From contig CAJTDN010000016.1 of the NCBI GenBank assembly GCA_910574865.1, positions 1 to 64,000 on the forward strand: a DNA stretch of 64,000 bases. The letters run 5' to 3'. The notes beneath the pieces were generated by a model. That model saw only the letters and a list, made by a program, of their open reading frames with translations. It did not search any database and was not told the DNA's origin. The stretch comes from Lachnospiraceae bacterium (lineage in GTDB: Bacteria > Bacillota > Clostridia > Lachnospirales > Lachnospiraceae). Both the position numbers and the translations under genes were made by a program. Shown one piece after another: positions 24,025 to 32,846 of the stretch (its first letter is position 1; each line of letters begins with the position of its first letter).

Positions 24025-25578
24025 ATGAGACTGATGGTGGTGGATGACGACGTGCAGATTCGGGAGGGAATCACGTACGGAATCCAGTGGGAAAATTTAG
24101 GGATTGACGAGGCGGTCTGTTTCAAGGACGGGTTTGACGCGTTGGCGGGGATGAAAGCGAAACCGTTTGACCTCGCGCTTTTGGACATCAGCATGCCGGG
24201 CATGACGGGAATCGAGCTTTTGCAGGAATTGAAACGGCTGGACGCGCAGATTGCGGTCATCTTAATCAGTGGTTTCGAAGAATTTGAGTACGCGAGGATG
24301 GGGATGCGCTACGGGGCCATCGACTATATTTCCAAGCCGATTCATTTGGACGAACTGACAAAGACGGTTGCGGAAGTCGCGGAAAAATGCCGGAAGGAGC
24401 AAAAAGACGCGGGCATCGTGGAGGAGACGGGACGCAATGCTTTCATGCAGAAATTGTTCCATGGCGTGCAAATTTCGGAAAAAGAGGTAAAAGAATTCTT
24501 GACAAAAGATTGCGGTTTCCCCCAAACGGGCGTGTTTTTGGGTGTCCTGCTGCGAAGCGACGTGTCGGACGGATTGTTTTTGGACGAGGAATGTGTCAAG
24601 GTGGTGATTCAAAAAATAACGGAAGGCATGGGCGGTTTTTGGCACCGTTATTTTCAAATCGGAAGGGATGAGCTGTATCTTCTGGTTCACACGGCAGATT
24701 CCGCGCTGTATTTGTTCAATTTGCGCGTACAAGTAAGGCGGATGCTGGAGAAGATAAACGAGGGGCTGCCCGGAGGGCGGAGCGTGTCGGCGGCCGTCAC
24801 CGGCCCGCTTGACGTGGCGGGGCTGGCAGGGAGCTACAAGCGGGCGTGTAAATTGCTGGAACGGGTATTTTTCGAGGGGGCGGGGAGCTGTCTGGATGAG
24901 GGGGAAATCCGCGGCGTGGGTGAGAAAAATTCCGTGGAAACAGGCACGGAGGAATTGGCGCGGTTGCATGGCCAATGTGTGGAGCGGTTTCATTTATTTG
25001 ACACGAAGGAACTGGACGGCTGGCTTGATGCCGTGCGAAAGGCGATGCTTCCTTGCACGAAGGACGAGGTGCACAGTTATATAAAGGTAAATACGGCGGA
25101 ATTGCTGCACAAATATGGGGGCGACATTCAGGGAGGCGGATGGGAGTCGCTGTACCGCGCGGCGTATTTTGAGGAAATGTTTTCCATTTGGCGGAAATGC
25201 CTGCTGAAATTGAAGGAGGACGTGGACGGGATTTCGGGTTATTCCAAAGACGTGCAAAAAATCCTGCAGTATGTCGGGGCGCATTATGCCGAGCGGGTGA
25301 GCGTGGAACAGATTGCCGACGAGCTGGAGATGTCCGCCGGACATTTAAGCCGTATGTTCAAGGCGGAGACGGGGACTTCCCTGAAAAAATATATCAACAA
25401 GGTGCGGGTTGACCAGGCCATGTACCTTTTGCAAACTACGAACATGAAGGTGTACGAGGTGGCGGAGCGGGTGGGGATTCCAGATTACCTATATTTTACG
25501 CAGGTGTTTAAAAATGTGATGTCGAAAACGCCCCTGGAAGTGCGCAAGGAGACGATGACAGACGAAAAAAACGGGTGA
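24025..25578 (+). CDS. Response regulator with AraC-type output domain, YesN type
   Basis: 517 residues from the ATG at 24025 (GGGGAG seven bases upstream). The receiver domain shows MVVDDDVQIREGI, the phosphoacceptor Asp in LALLDISMPGMTGIEL and the conserved Lys in YISKPIHLDEL. A long middle region follows, then two helix-turn-helix motifs at the C-terminus (QIADELEMSAGHLSRMFKAE and VAERVGIPDYLYFTQVFK). It is the partner of the kinase upstream and the likely activator of the sugar importer and hydrolase genes that follow the terminator. Confidence 0.93.
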   Translation: MRLMVVDDDVQIREGITYGIQWENLGIDEAVCFKDGFDALAGMKAKPFDLALLDISMPGMTGIELLQELKRLDAQIAVILISGFEEFEYARMGMRYGAIDYISKPIHLDELTKTVAEVAEKCRKEQKDAGIVEETGRNAFMQKLFHGVQISEKEVKEFLTKDCGFPQTGVFLGVLLRSDVSDGLFLDEECVKVVIQKITEGMGGFWHRYFQIGRDELYLLVHTADSALYLFNLRVQVRRMLEKINEGLPGGRSVSAAVTGPLDVAGLAGSYKRACKLLERVFFEGAGSCLDEGEIRGVGEKNSVETGTEELARLHGQCVERFHLFDTKELDGWLDAVRKAMLPCTKDEVHSYIKVNTAELLHKYGGDIQGGGWESLYRAAYFEEMFSIWRKCLLKLKEDVDGISGYSKDVQKILQYVGAHYAERVSVEQIADELEMSAGHLSRMFKAETGTSLKKYINKVRVDQAMYLLQTTNMKVYEVAERVGIPDYLYFTQVFKNVMSKTPLEVRKETMTDEKNG

Positions 25579-25642
25579 CATCCGCCATAGGTTACAGTTT
25601 GCGCGCGTAATGGCAAATAAAGGCAGTGGGGTGAGGCATCAC

Positions 25643-25700
25643 GGCCGGATATTGGAAAAAACTAATAAAATATCAGTTTTTTCCAATACCCGGCCTTTTT
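25643..25700 (+). terminator. Rho-independent terminator after the YesM/YesN pair
   Basis: A 21-bp stem (25643-25663 with 25675-25695; core ATTGGAAAAAACT / AGTTTTTTCCAAT, one G:T pair), 11-nt loop and TTTTTG after it. Confidence 0.85.
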
Positions 25701-25781
25701 GTTTTCTTATAAAATAAGTTTAACAGATTTGAAGGCGACGACGAATACTGTAAAAATCATATTCCAGAAGGGAGAAAGAAG

Positions 25782-27074
25782 ATGTTTAAGAAAAAGCTAC
25801 AGAAGATGTTGGGCGTGGTGTTGGCGGTCACGATGATGGGAACTCTGGCACTGACGGGATGCGGAAATTCGGATGGCGACGGGGAGAAAAATGACGGCTC
25901 CGGCGCGGACGCGGGAAAGGACGCGGATAAGCCGACGGTCACGTTGATGATTGACATCACGGGATTCCCGCCGTTGAATTCGGCGACGCAGATGACGCTC
26001 GACAAGTTCCCGGAGTACAATATCGTGTCGAAGCAGTGGCCGGGAGAGGATATTACAAAGACGATTAAGACGACTTTCGCGTCAGGCGGAAATGAGAGTA
26101 TTGATATTGCCTTTATAGCTTGCAGGCAATTGCAGCTATATAAGGATGCCGACATGTTATTGGATTTGACCCCGTATCTGGAGGAGGATCCGGAGTGGAA
26201 AGCTTCGGTATTTGATAGCATGTGGGAGGCGGCCACAATCGACGGGAAGATTTATGCGATACCGTGGCAGGCGGCCTATCCGGTCATGATTTGTAACAAT
26301 GATATTTTAAAAGAAGCGGGAGTGACGATGACGGATGACATGTCTTATGACGAATTGATGGCGGCAGCCAAGAAGATAAAGGATAAAGGGTATGCGCCGT
26401 TTGGTATCGAGGGAGGCACGGCACCCTGGGTTTTAAGGCAGGCGTATTTGAACGGGTTTGACACGGAGGAAGACGTGGTGGCGTTTTGCAATGGCGAAAT
26501 CCCGTTCACGGATCCGCGGGTGAAAGCGGCATTTGACAAGGCTGCGGAAGTTTTTACAGAGAATTATTTCTATTTGGATGAAGGCGCTTTGGCGGCAACG
26601 ACTGATGAGATTACTTCCGGTTTTGCAAACGGGAAGATTGCATGTATGTTTTCAACCAACAGTGCGGCAAAGAACGTGTTGGATACGACCGGGATTGAAA
26701 ACTATAGCATCGTGGGCATGCCGTCGTTCAGTAACACGGGGCTGCATAACGTGCTTGGCGCTCCGGATGTCTATTTCGTACCGGCAAACGTGCAGAACGA
26801 GAAGGAGACAGTAGAAGTGCTGAAGTATTTGACGAGCACCGAAGTGATGCAGGCGATGGTGGACGGCGGCGCCGTGGTTGCCAATGCGAACGTGGATACC
26901 TCCGATGAGTTTTATGCTATGGTGTCAAAGGATTTGGACAGGGTACATGTGCTTGACCCGGTACATCTGTCAGATGAAATCGCTGACTATTTGAATGTTT
27001 CAGCACATTCGGAGTATATTTACAACGGAGAGGCTGTTTTGGAGAAATTAGAGGGCATGCGGCAGAAACTGTAG
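25782..27074 (+). CDS. Sugar ABC transporter substrate-binding lipoprotein
   Basis: 430 residues, full family 1 length. Lipoprotein signal (FKKKLQKMLGVVLAVTMMGT, lipobox LALTGCG, Cys about 27), then a Gly/Asp linker and the two-lobed binding domain (TIKTTFASGGNESIDIAFIA, YAIPWQAAYPVMICNND, PFGIEGGTAPWVLRQAYL). It captures oligosaccharides outside the membrane for the two permeases downstream. The importer ATPase is not in this cluster; a shared MsmX/UgpC-type ATPase encoded elsewhere is usual in Firmicutes. The neighbouring GH43 and esterase genes suggest a xylo- or arabino-oligosaccharide. Confidence 0.93.
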   Translation: MFKKKLQKMLGVVLAVTMMGTLALTGCGNSDGDGEKNDGSGADAGKDADKPTVTLMIDITGFPPLNSATQMTLDKFPEYNIVSKQWPGEDITKTIKTTFASGGNESIDIAFIACRQLQLYKDADMLLDLTPYLEEDPEWKASVFDSMWEAATIDGKIYAIPWQAAYPVMICNNDILKEAGVTMTDDMSYDELMAAAKKIKDKGYAPFGIEGGTAPWVLRQAYLNGFDTEEDVVAFCNGEIPFTDPRVKAAFDKAAEVFTENYFYLDEGALAATTDEITSGFANGKIACMFSTNSAAKNVLDTTGIENYSIVGMPSFSNTGLHNVLGAPDVYFVPANVQNEKETVEVLKYLTSTEVMQAMVDGGAVVANANVDTSDEFYAMVSKDLDRVHVLDPVHLSDEIADYLNVSAHSEYIYNGEAVLEKLEGMRQKL

Positions 27075-27133
27075 TAACTGGAAAAAATATTTGCTGTTTC
27101 TCATAAAGCAAAAAGTAAACTAAAAAGAATGCA

Positions 27134-27157
27134 GGGGGCAAAACTTGTTTTGCCCCC
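27134..27157 (+). terminator. Hairpin between binding protein and permease genes
   Basis: GGGGGCAAAAC pairs with GTTTTGCCCCC around a 2-nt loop, 60 bp after the binding-protein stop. With no T-run, it probably acts as a partial terminator or 3'-end stabiliser that raises the binding protein's mRNA over the permeases'. Its right half is the 23-bp repeat also seen at 20203. Confidence 0.55.
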
Positions 27158-27189
27158 AACATCATTTGAAGATAGAGAAGGGATTGGTT

Positions 27190-28080
27190 ATGAAACAGAA
27201 AAAAGTACGAGGATATCAAAGATTGACGGGGTATTTGTTTATGGCTCCGGCGGCAATCATGATTATCGTGTTCATGATTGTGCCGTTGCTTTGGAACGTG
27301 GCTCTTTCCTTCTGCTCCTGGAATGGGAATTCCAGCGCGGAATTTGTAGGAATTGCGAATTATCTTTCTGTTTTTTCAGAGGCCACTACATTAGTGACCT
27401 TAAAACGTTCGGTTATTTTGGCGCTCACCGCGACGGCAGTTTCCATGTTACTGGGTATGTTGTACGCGTTTTTACTATATCGGTTGCGGGAGCGGGAGCA
27501 GCAGATTTTCCGTTTCGTGTTTTTCAGCCCGGCGATGCTTCCCATGACGGTGACGGGACTCTTATTCGTGTTCGTGTTGTCGTCTAATGGATTGTTGAAC
27601 GCGCTTTTGTCGATTCTGGGGCTGGAGAGTTTGCAGCACGCATGGTTGGCGGATCCCAATATTGCCTTGTGGGTATTGGGAATTGTACAAGGGTGGAAGG
27701 GCTGCGGCGTGACGATGATGCTGTGCACGACGGCGATTCTTGCCTTGCCGGACAGCTTGTATGAATGCGCGAGGCTGGAAGGAGCCAATTACTGGCAGCA
27801 GGTGCGCATTATCATGCTGCCACTTATCAAGCCGACGTTGAAATTATTGTTGTCCATGACGGTGATGTCATCTTTCAAGTCCTATGACATCATATACGCG
27901 ATGACGAAGGGCGGCCCGGGTGAATTTACCTATACGACTCCGATGAAGATTATCCAGCTTGGCTTTACGTTTAATGAATATGGCACGGCCGCTGCGTTGG
28001 GAACGGTATTGGTTCTTTTGGCCTCATTTTTCGTACTCGTGGCAAGATTCGCATTAAGGGGGGAAACTTATGAATACTAA
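27190..28080 (+). CDS. Sugar ABC transporter permease, MalF/LacF type
   Basis: 296 residues from the ATG at 27190 (AGAAGGGA upstream). Six hydrophobic segments from LTGYLFMAPAAIMIIVFMIV to the last, VLVLLASFFVLVARFAL; the cytoplasmic coupling motif appears as YECARLEGANYWQQVRIIMLPLI, written here in pieces EGANYWQQ and IMLPL (EAA loop). It forms the membrane channel with the next gene's product. The first of two permeases after the binding protein, the standard order. Confidence 0.93.
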   Translation: MKQKKVRGYQRLTGYLFMAPAAIMIIVFMIVPLLWNVALSFCSWNGNSSAEFVGIANYLSVFSEATTLVTLKRSVILALTATAVSMLLGMLYAFLLYRLREREQQIFRFVFFSPAMLPMTVTGLLFVFVLSSNGLLNALLSILGLESLQHAWLADPNIALWVLGIVQGWKGCGVTMMLCTTAILALPDSLYECARLEGANYWQQVRIIMLPLIKPTLKLLLSMTVMSSFKSYDIIYAMTKGGPGEFTYTTPMKIIQLGFTFNEYGTAAALGTVLVLLASFFVLVARFALRGETYEY

Positions 28081-28089
28081 AAAAGTAGT

Positions 28090-28908
28090 GTGTCCGTATG
28101 GGTCATCCGTGTTTTTTTGATTATCATGGCGGTAATCAGCATTTTTCCGTTGGTATTCGCTATTTTGACATCTTTTAAGAATAATCAGGAATTCTATGCC
28201 AATATATGGGCGTTACCGGAAAAATTGCGCGTGGAAAATTATGCGAATGCGTTTGTCGCCGGAAAAGTGGGAGAGTACGCATTGAACAGTATTTTTATCG
28301 CGGTCGTGTCCTTGTCAGTTACCATCGTGTTCGCGGTGCTGGCGGCGTATGCGCTTGCCCGGCTGAAAATCAAGGGGGCGGAACTGATTTTGGTGATGCT
28401 GATTTTAATCCAGGTGTTGCCGACGGAGTCGCTCATTATTCCGGAGTACATGATTGTGTCCCGGCTGGGGCTTTTGAACGTGAAATATGCCGCGATGATT
28501 CTGCCTTATATTGGCTGGATGCTGCCGGGGACGATTATCATTTTGTCAAATTTCTTTAAGACGATTCCGATGGAATTGATTGAGAGCGCGCGAATCGACG
28601 GGGCGACGGAGATGACGACCATGCGGAAGATTATCGTGCCGCTGATGAAGGCACCGGTAGCGACTTGTCTGGTATTTGACTTTTGCTTTGTGTGGGGCGA
28701 GCTGATGTGGGCGCAGTTGACCACGTTGTCGAGGACGGACGGGCTGCCGCTTTCGATTGGCTTGCTGAATTTCAAGGGGATGTATTCCACGGAGTGGGGA
28801 CAGATGACGGCGGCCATCTGCATGGTCATCGTTCCAATGTACATATTGTTTATCTTTACGCAGAAATATTTTATCGCGGGTCTGACGGCCGGTGGCGTGA
28901 AAGGCTGA
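28090..28908 (+). CDS. Sugar ABC transporter permease, MalG type, with a disturbed start
   Basis: 272 residues from the GTG at 28090. Six membrane segments and the EAA loop (ESARIDGATEMTTMRKII, then VPLMKAP) are intact. The GTG has no ribosome site. A well-placed ATG at 28070, with GGGGGG before it, opens MNTKKVV but is out of frame by one base. One more A in the run of six at 28078-28083, or two bases fewer in the TGTG that follows, would join the two. This could be slippage-based variation, a mutation or a sequencing error. The rest of the protein looks functional. Confidence 0.85.
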   Translation: MSVWVIRVFLIIMAVISIFPLVFAILTSFKNNQEFYANIWALPEKLRVENYANAFVAGKVGEYALNSIFIAVVSLSVTIVFAVLAAYALARLKIKGAELILVMLILIQVLPTESLIIPEYMIVSRLGLLNVKYAAMILPYIGWMLPGTIIILSNFFKTIPMELIESARIDGATEMTTMRKIIVPLMKAPVATCLVFDFCFVWGELMWAQLTTLSRTDGLPLSIGLLNFKGMYSTEWGQMTAAICMVIVPMYILFIFTQKYFIAGLTAGGVKG

Positions 28909-28926
28909 TGAAGGAGAAGGAACCGG

Positions 28927-30276
28927 ATGAACAAAAAATATGAATTTCCAGACGATTTTTTGTGGGGAACGGCGACAGCGGCGACCCAGGTGGAGGGCGC
29001 GGCCTTTGAGGACGGGCGCGGGCCGTCCATCTGGGACGTGTTCAGCCATATCCCGGGGAAGATAGCGAACGGGGACGTGCCGGATGTGGCGTGCGACCAG
29101 TACCATTTGTTTGAAAAAGATATTGAAATTATGAAAAACATGGGCGTCAAGAGCTATCGTTTTTCGTTTTCCTGGTCGCGGATTTTGCCGGAGGGAACCG
29201 GCGAGGTGAACCCGGCGGGAATCGCGTATTACAAGCGGATGATTGTCTGCTTGAAGAAAAACGGGATTGTACCAAACGCAACGATGTATCATTGGGATTT
29301 ACCGTACACCCTGCAGATACAGGGCGGGTTCGGCAACCGCGAAATCGTACGATGGTTTACCGATTATGCGAACATTTTGTTGGATAATTTTGGCGAGGAC
29401 GTGGAGATGTGGGCGACGTTTAACGAACCAATCGCGGTTTATGTGGGGCATGCCTATGGATTTTTCGCGCCGGGCTTGAAGGATGAGAAATATGCCAGGC
29501 AATGTTTGCACAATCTCCTGGTGTGTCATGGGGAGACGGTGAAGTTGTTTCGCAAGAAGAATTTGCAGCATGCCAAAATCGGGATTGTCGTGGACGTCTG
29601 GCCGCATTACCCGGCCAGGCCGGGATGTGCGGCGGACGAGGAAATTGCTTTGTACAACAATGAAATTGCCGGATACGGGATATTTTTGCATCCACTGTTT
29701 TTGCATGGCTATTCCGAGGAATTGCTTCGCTATATGAAAGAAAAGGACATGACCCCGCAGATTTGCGAGGGGGATTTCGACACGATAAACCAGCGTCTTG
29801 ATTTTTATGGACTGAATTTTTACAATGGCATTTATGACAATGCGGATGAGATAAAGCGCAAGGAGGAAGTGGAGAAGGCGGGCGGTAATTACCAGGACAA
29901 GCCGGAAGCGCACCCGGAGGCGCTCTATCAGGTGCTCCACATGCTGGTGGAAAAATACAAGGTGGACGTCCCGATTTATATCACGGAAAACGGATTGCCG
30001 CAGGACGATTCGAACGACGTGGGGAGATTGCTGGACGATGGGGAACGGATTGAATATCTGGAACAGATTTTAACGTGGCTTCACAAGGCGATGGCGGACG
30101 GCATATCGGTCAAGGGATATTATGTGTGGTCGCTTTTGGACAATTTCGAGTGGTCTGGCGGGTACACGTTCCGTTTCGGTCTGCACTATACGGATTTTCA
30201 GACACTGGAGCGGATTCCCAAGAAAAGCGCGGGGTGGTACAAGGAAGTGATAAAAAATCACGGGTTTACGCGGTAG
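28927..30276 (+). CDS. Beta-glucosidase / 6-phospho-beta-glucosidase-like, glycoside hydrolase family 1
   Basis: 449 residues, typical GH1 length. N-terminal signature FLWGTATAATQVEGA, acid/base Glu in ATFNEPIAVYVGHA (about residue 165) and nucleophile Glu in IYITENGLPQDD (about 355). No signal peptide, so it acts in the cytoplasm on imported oligosaccharides. I do not see the phosphate-binding residues clearly, so plain beta-glucosidase is preferred. It follows the second permease by 19 bp with AGGAGAAGG, in the same operon. Confidence 0.93.
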   Translation: MNKKYEFPDDFLWGTATAATQVEGAAFEDGRGPSIWDVFSHIPGKIANGDVPDVACDQYHLFEKDIEIMKNMGVKSYRFSFSWSRILPEGTGEVNPAGIAYYKRMIVCLKKNGIVPNATMYHWDLPYTLQIQGGFGNREIVRWFTDYANILLDNFGEDVEMWATFNEPIAVYVGHAYGFFAPGLKDEKYARQCLHNLLVCHGETVKLFRKKNLQHAKIGIVVDVWPHYPARPGCAADEEIALYNNEIAGYGIFLHPLFLHGYSEELLRYMKEKDMTPQICEGDFDTINQRLDFYGLNFYNGIYDNADEIKRKEEVEKAGGNYQDKPEAHPEALYQVLHMLVEKYKVDVPIYITENGLPQDDSNDVGRLLDDGERIEYLEQILTWLHKAMADGISVKGYYVWSLLDNFEWSGGYTFRFGLHYTDFQTLERIPKKSAGWYKEVIKNHGFTR

Positions 30277-30384
30277 CCGTTATTCGAAATGATTTGGTCG
30301 GATTTTTGGCAAAACGGGTCGCTTTTGTGGGAGGAAAATCAAGGGAAAAAGGTTATGATGATACCAAGGGAAGGAAAAAAGTCT

Positions 30385-32778
30385 ATGATTACGACAGATT
30401 TGACGCTACAAGAGATTATAAAGGTTCCGGAGTTAAAAGGAAGAGAATATATGGTGGATCCGGGGGTGGATTTCTTGTTAAAGACTACGATGGGTGAGGA
30501 TTATGATACGTTTTTTAGAGGAAAAACGTTCATGGAACTTAAGTTAAAAGAAATACCGACCGTGTTGTCCGATTGGAACATGCCATCATTGGCGGACGGA
30601 CTGGATTACCTTTTGCGAAGGACGAAAGAGGGACATGTTTTTTACGATATCTGGGACGAAAAAGATAAGGAAGAAGAACCTTCGAGAAAGCGGACGGGGC
30701 TTTCCGCGTTCATCGTGCCGGGAAAGAAAAAATTCGTGTTGGTTTGTCCGGGTGGTGCTTATGCGTCCGTATGTACGATTGCGGAAGGATATGGAATCGC
30801 GAAAGAATTAAATGAAATGGGCTATTCCGCCTTCATTTTGCAATACCGGGTTGGCACGGACATCCGGCAGCCGAAGCAACTGGAGGATCTTGCCCGCGCG
30901 CTACAATTCATACTCACCCATGCGGAGGAGTTTGACGTGGACGTGGATGATTACGCGCTCATGGGGTTCTCAGCCGGGGCGCATTTGGCGGGCTGCTTTG
31001 GAACGGAAGCGCTTGGTTATGTGAGGTATGGACTGCCGAAGCCGGGGGTCATCATGTTAGGCTACCCGGTGATAACGATGGGTGAGAAATGCCATGAGGG
31101 AAGCAGGGAATTTTTGCTAGGAGCGGAAAATGTCAAGGACGAGGAACTGAGGAGACTTTTTTCAATTGAAAAGCAGGTCACGGACAAGTATCCGCCCGTT
31201 TATGTCTGGCAATGCGAGGGGGATGCGAGCGTGCCAGTCGAAAATTCGCGGATGCTGGTGGAGGCGCTCCGGCAGAAAGACATTTCTTGTGTGTATGAAA
31301 CATTTCCAGGTAACGCGCATGGCTGGGGACTTGGAATTCAAACGGCGGCCGAGGGATGGCTTGACAGGGCAGCCGGGTTCTGGAAATCCGTGGCGCGTTC
31401 CGGGAAAGGAAGGTTTACGATGAGAGAGCATGAAAATTCCAGAAACCCAATTTTACCGCTTGATATTCACATTCCGGACAGCGAGGCACATGTGATGCCG
31501 GACGGGAAATTGTATCTATATGGCAGTTATGACGACTATGGAAATATGTATTGCAGTGAGAAATATGCCGTGGTGTCGACGGCAGATATGAGGCATTGGA
31601 ACATTTATGAAAACATGTTTTCGGGGCATCAGGTTCCGTGGTTTCCCGATTCGAAGAATCCGTCGTATCAAACCGAAGAGGAGGAAATGACGGAATTTGC
31701 CAGGAAGATGTTTGAAGTGGATGAGAAAGACGATGTCGATTCCGTGTTAAGCCAGGACGTAAGCAAGTTGCCGCCGCTTCTGTTCGCGCCGGATTGTATT
31801 GAGAAGGACGGAACGTATTATTTGTATTTTTGCATGGCGGACGCAAGCGAGGGGGTGGCGGTTTCCGACAAGCCAGAAGGGCCGTTTGCCGACCCGGTGC
31901 GGCTTCCTTGCAGCGGAATCGACCCGGCGATATTCGTGGATGACGACGGGCAGGCATATTATTACTGGGGGCAGTTTCGTTCCCATGCGGTAAAGCTTAA
32001 GAATGACATGGTTTCTTTTGAAACGGAACAAATCAGAAACCGCGTTCTTACGGAGGAGGAACATTTCTTTCACGAGGGGTCATCCGTGAGGAAAATCGGG
32101 AACCTTTACTATAGCGTGTTTGCCGACGTTGAGCGGGGAAGGCCGACGGCGCTGGGGTATGCGACGGGGACGTCCCCGTTGGGACCGTTTACATATCGGG
32201 GAATTATCATTGACAATGCGGGATGCGACCCGTCTACTTGGAACAACCACGGTTCTATCGAATGCTTTCAAGGGCGGTGGTACGTGTTTTATCACCGAAG
32301 CAGCCGCAATTCAAAACTATATCGCCGGTTGTGTGCGGAGCCGATTACGATTTTGGAGGACGGCACGATACCGGAAGTGAAGATGACGTCCCAAGGGGCA
32401 GGAGAAGCATTTTCACAAGGGGAAGTTATCATGGGATACCAGGCGTGCGGACTGAAGGGAAGCGTCTATATCGACGCGGTATCGGGAAATGGCGGCGAAG
32501 CGCGGGAGGCGTTGGTCAACATTAAGCCCGGGGACGAAGTGGTTTTCCGCTACGTGAAGGACGCGCGCAAGTTTGAGTCGCTCACGGTCAAGGCGGAGGG
32601 GAGCGGCTGCATGGAAGTGTGGATGGATGAGGAAAAGGCCGGGGAAATCGTGGTAGAAAACGGCCGGCAACTGAATGAGAACATTGCCGCGAAGGCCGGG
32701 GAATACGAATTGAAGCTGCGGTTTGTGGAGGCCGACGGCATGCGGCTGGACTGGATAGTGTTAGGAAACGGGCGATAG
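30385..32778 (+). CDS. Fusion of an acetyl-esterase-like alpha/beta hydrolase and a GH43-type glycosidase with a C-terminal carbohydrate-binding domain
   Basis: 797 residues from the ATG at 30385 (AAGGGAAGG upstream). Residues about 80-340: alpha/beta hydrolase with oxyanion motif LVCPGGAY, nucleophile elbow LMGFSAGAHLAG and His in GNAHGWGLG. Residues about 350-660: five-bladed GH43-type domain (DIHIPDSEAHVMPDGKLYLY, then FAPDCIEKDGTYYLYFCM, GIDPAIFVDDDGQAYYYW). The last 130 residues resemble a CBM6-like sandwich. An internal ATG at 31420 with GGAAAGGAAGG just upstream marks where the GH43 gene would normally start, so a separate GH43 protein may also be made. Likely task: removing acetyl groups and side chains from imported xylo-oligosaccharides. 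Confidence 0.85.
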   Translation: MITTDLTLQEIIKVPELKGREYMVDPGVDFLLKTTMGEDYDTFFRGKTFMELKLKEIPTVLSDWNMPSLADGLDYLLRRTKEGHVFYDIWDEKDKEEEPSRKRTGLSAFIVPGKKKFVLVCPGGAYASVCTIAEGYGIAKELNEMGYSAFILQYRVGTDIRQPKQLEDLARALQFILTHAEEFDVDVDDYALMGFSAGAHLAGCFGTEALGYVRYGLPKPGVIMLGYPVITMGEKCHEGSREFLLGAENVKDEELRRLFSIEKQVTDKYPPVYVWQCEGDASVPVENSRMLVEALRQKDISCVYETFPGNAHGWGLGIQTAAEGWLDRAAGFWKSVARSGKGRFTMREHENSRNPILPLDIHIPDSEAHVMPDGKLYLYGSYDDYGNMYCSEKYAVVSTADMRHWNIYENMFSGHQVPWFPDSKNPSYQTEEEEMTEFARKMFEVDEKDDVDSVLSQDVSKLPPLLFAPDCIEKDGTYYLYFCMADASEGVAVSDKPEGPFADPVRLPCSGIDPAIFVDDDGQAYYYWGQFRSHAVKLKNDMVSFETEQIRNRVLTEEEHFFHEGSSVRKIGNLYYSVFADVERGRPTALGYATGTSPLGPFTYRGIIIDNAGCDPSTWNNHGSIECFQGRWYVFYHRSSRNSKLYRRLCAEPITILEDGTIPEVKMTSQGAGEAFSQGEVIMGYQACGLKGSVYIDAVSGNGGEAREALVNIKPGDEVVFRYVKDARKFESLTVKAEGSGCMEVWMDEEKAGEIVVENGRQLNENIAAKAGEYELKLRFVEADGMRLDWIVLGNGR

Positions 32779-32846
32779 GATTGTGGATGCAAAATGGATG
32801 TTGATCCCGGCTTGCCCGGGTAAGAACCGAAGGGAGATTGGCAAAG

